From: Bacillota bacterium
GTDB lineage: Bacteria; Bacillota; Clostridia; Oscillospirales; Ruminococcaceae
DNA: 5,970 nucleotides
Direction of reading: 5' to 3'
Assembly (NCBI GenBank): GCA_023394255.1
Contig: JAEXAZ010000138.1
Location: 1-5,970, forward strand
Positions 5,729 through 5,970 of this stretch are shown here, piece after piece. A program made the position numbers and the translations under genes. The notes under the pieces were generated by a model. It was not told the DNA's origin, ran no database searches, and saw nothing but the letters and a program-made list of their open reading frames with translations. Each line of letters starts with the position of its first letter. Position 1 is the stretch's first letter.

Positions 5729-5749
5729 ATATCACAGGGAGGTCTTATC

Positions 5750-5970
5750 ATGGTTATGACGGTTGCATCGGTCGCTCTGCCGGTGCACGAGAAACTTTTT
5801 ATTCAAAAAAATCGGATTTTGCCGCCGGTTCTTTCGGAATCCGCAAAACGCGTTTGCGTCGTAACGGGAACGCATGGCGACGAGCTGGAAGGGCAGTATG
5901 TCTGCTTTGAACTGGGCCGCAGACTGCAAAGCGAGCGTGAACACCTGAACGGAATTGTAGATATCTACCC
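5750..5970 (+). CDS. AstE/AspA-type zinc hydrolase of peptidase family M14 (5' part only)
   Basis: The reading frame is open to the window edge and gives 73 residues beginning MVMTVASVALPVHEKLF. The segment RVCVVTGTHGDELEGQYV holds the HxxE zinc-binding motif (H42, E45) in the G-x-H-G-D-E setting of the succinylglutamate desuccinylase/aspartoacylase group, and LNGIVDIYP fits the strand that follows in this group. Members cleave amide bonds of acylated amino acids or related small molecules; the substrate here cannot be told. The start ATG 5750 follows AGGGAGGT (5736-5743) with 6-base spacing; ATG 5756 is a less well spaced alternative. A terminator separates it from the glycerate kinase gene, so it is probably a separate unit, with the AAAACCGG repeats as possible control sites. 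The second half of the protein, with the third zinc ligand, lies outside the window. Confidence 0.8.
   Translation, partial: MVMTVASVALPVHEKLFIQKNRILPPVLSESAKRVCVVTGTHGDELEGQYVCFELGRRLQSEREHLNGIVDIY

Noticed and set aside
1..5970. CRISPR array, tRNA or rRNA genes, insertion sequence or phage genes
   Set aside because: No regularly spaced repeats, cloverleaf-like segments, transposase or integrase motifs, or terminal inverted repeats were seen on either strand by eye.

Overview
This 5,970-base window looks like ordinary chromosomal DNA of a moderately GC-rich anaerobic Firmicute, probably a clostridium of the Oscillospiraceae/Ruminococcaceae type. The evidence is strong AGGAGG-type ribosome sites before most genes, hairpin-plus-T-run terminators, GC-balanced coding DNA broken by AT-rich gaps, and the family types of the proteins. 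The taxonomic guess rests on general resemblance and was not searched. All recognisable genes lie on the plus strand.

Layout: (1) 1-34 holds the possible last codons of an unidentified upstream gene, followed by a perfect 16-bp-stem terminator at 57-98. (2) A promoter with an extended -10 (114-142) leads into a class II CCA-adding tRNA nucleotidyltransferase (cca, 225-1685). Its frame runs 134 bases into the next gene. (3) That gene, starting at 1552, is a CdaR/PucR-type sugar-diacid regulator. (4) A 184-base AT-rich gap (2710-2893) carries three separate inverted repeats, including one good operator candidate, and a possible promoter. (5) A GntP-family permease follows (2894-4285). (6) A 99-base gap (4286-4384) carries a 14-bp-stem hairpin and a perfect 10-bp palindrome. 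(7) A glycerate kinase follows (4385-5524). (8) In the next gap (5525-5749) a near-consensus promoter runs straight into a 16-bp-stem terminator, followed by an AAAACCGGTTTT palindrome. (9) The window ends inside an AstE/AspA-type zinc-hydrolase gene (5750 onward).

The central three genes make a coherent pathway. By family knowledge, CdaR proteins sense glycerate or aldaric acids, GntP-family permeases import gluconate or glycerate with protons, and GarK/GlxK-type kinases turn D-glycerate into 2-phosphoglycerate for lower glycolysis. The natural reading is a glycerate-uptake module in which CdaR controls the permease-kinase pair. cca is a housekeeping tRNA gene and the AstE-like gene appears to be a separate unit.

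I do not see a new system here. The points most worth a second look are the overlapping 3' end of cca with its possible slippery heptamer, the loss of HD-domain histidines in cca, the stack of palindromes before the permease gene, and the promoter that faces directly into a terminator after the kinase gene.
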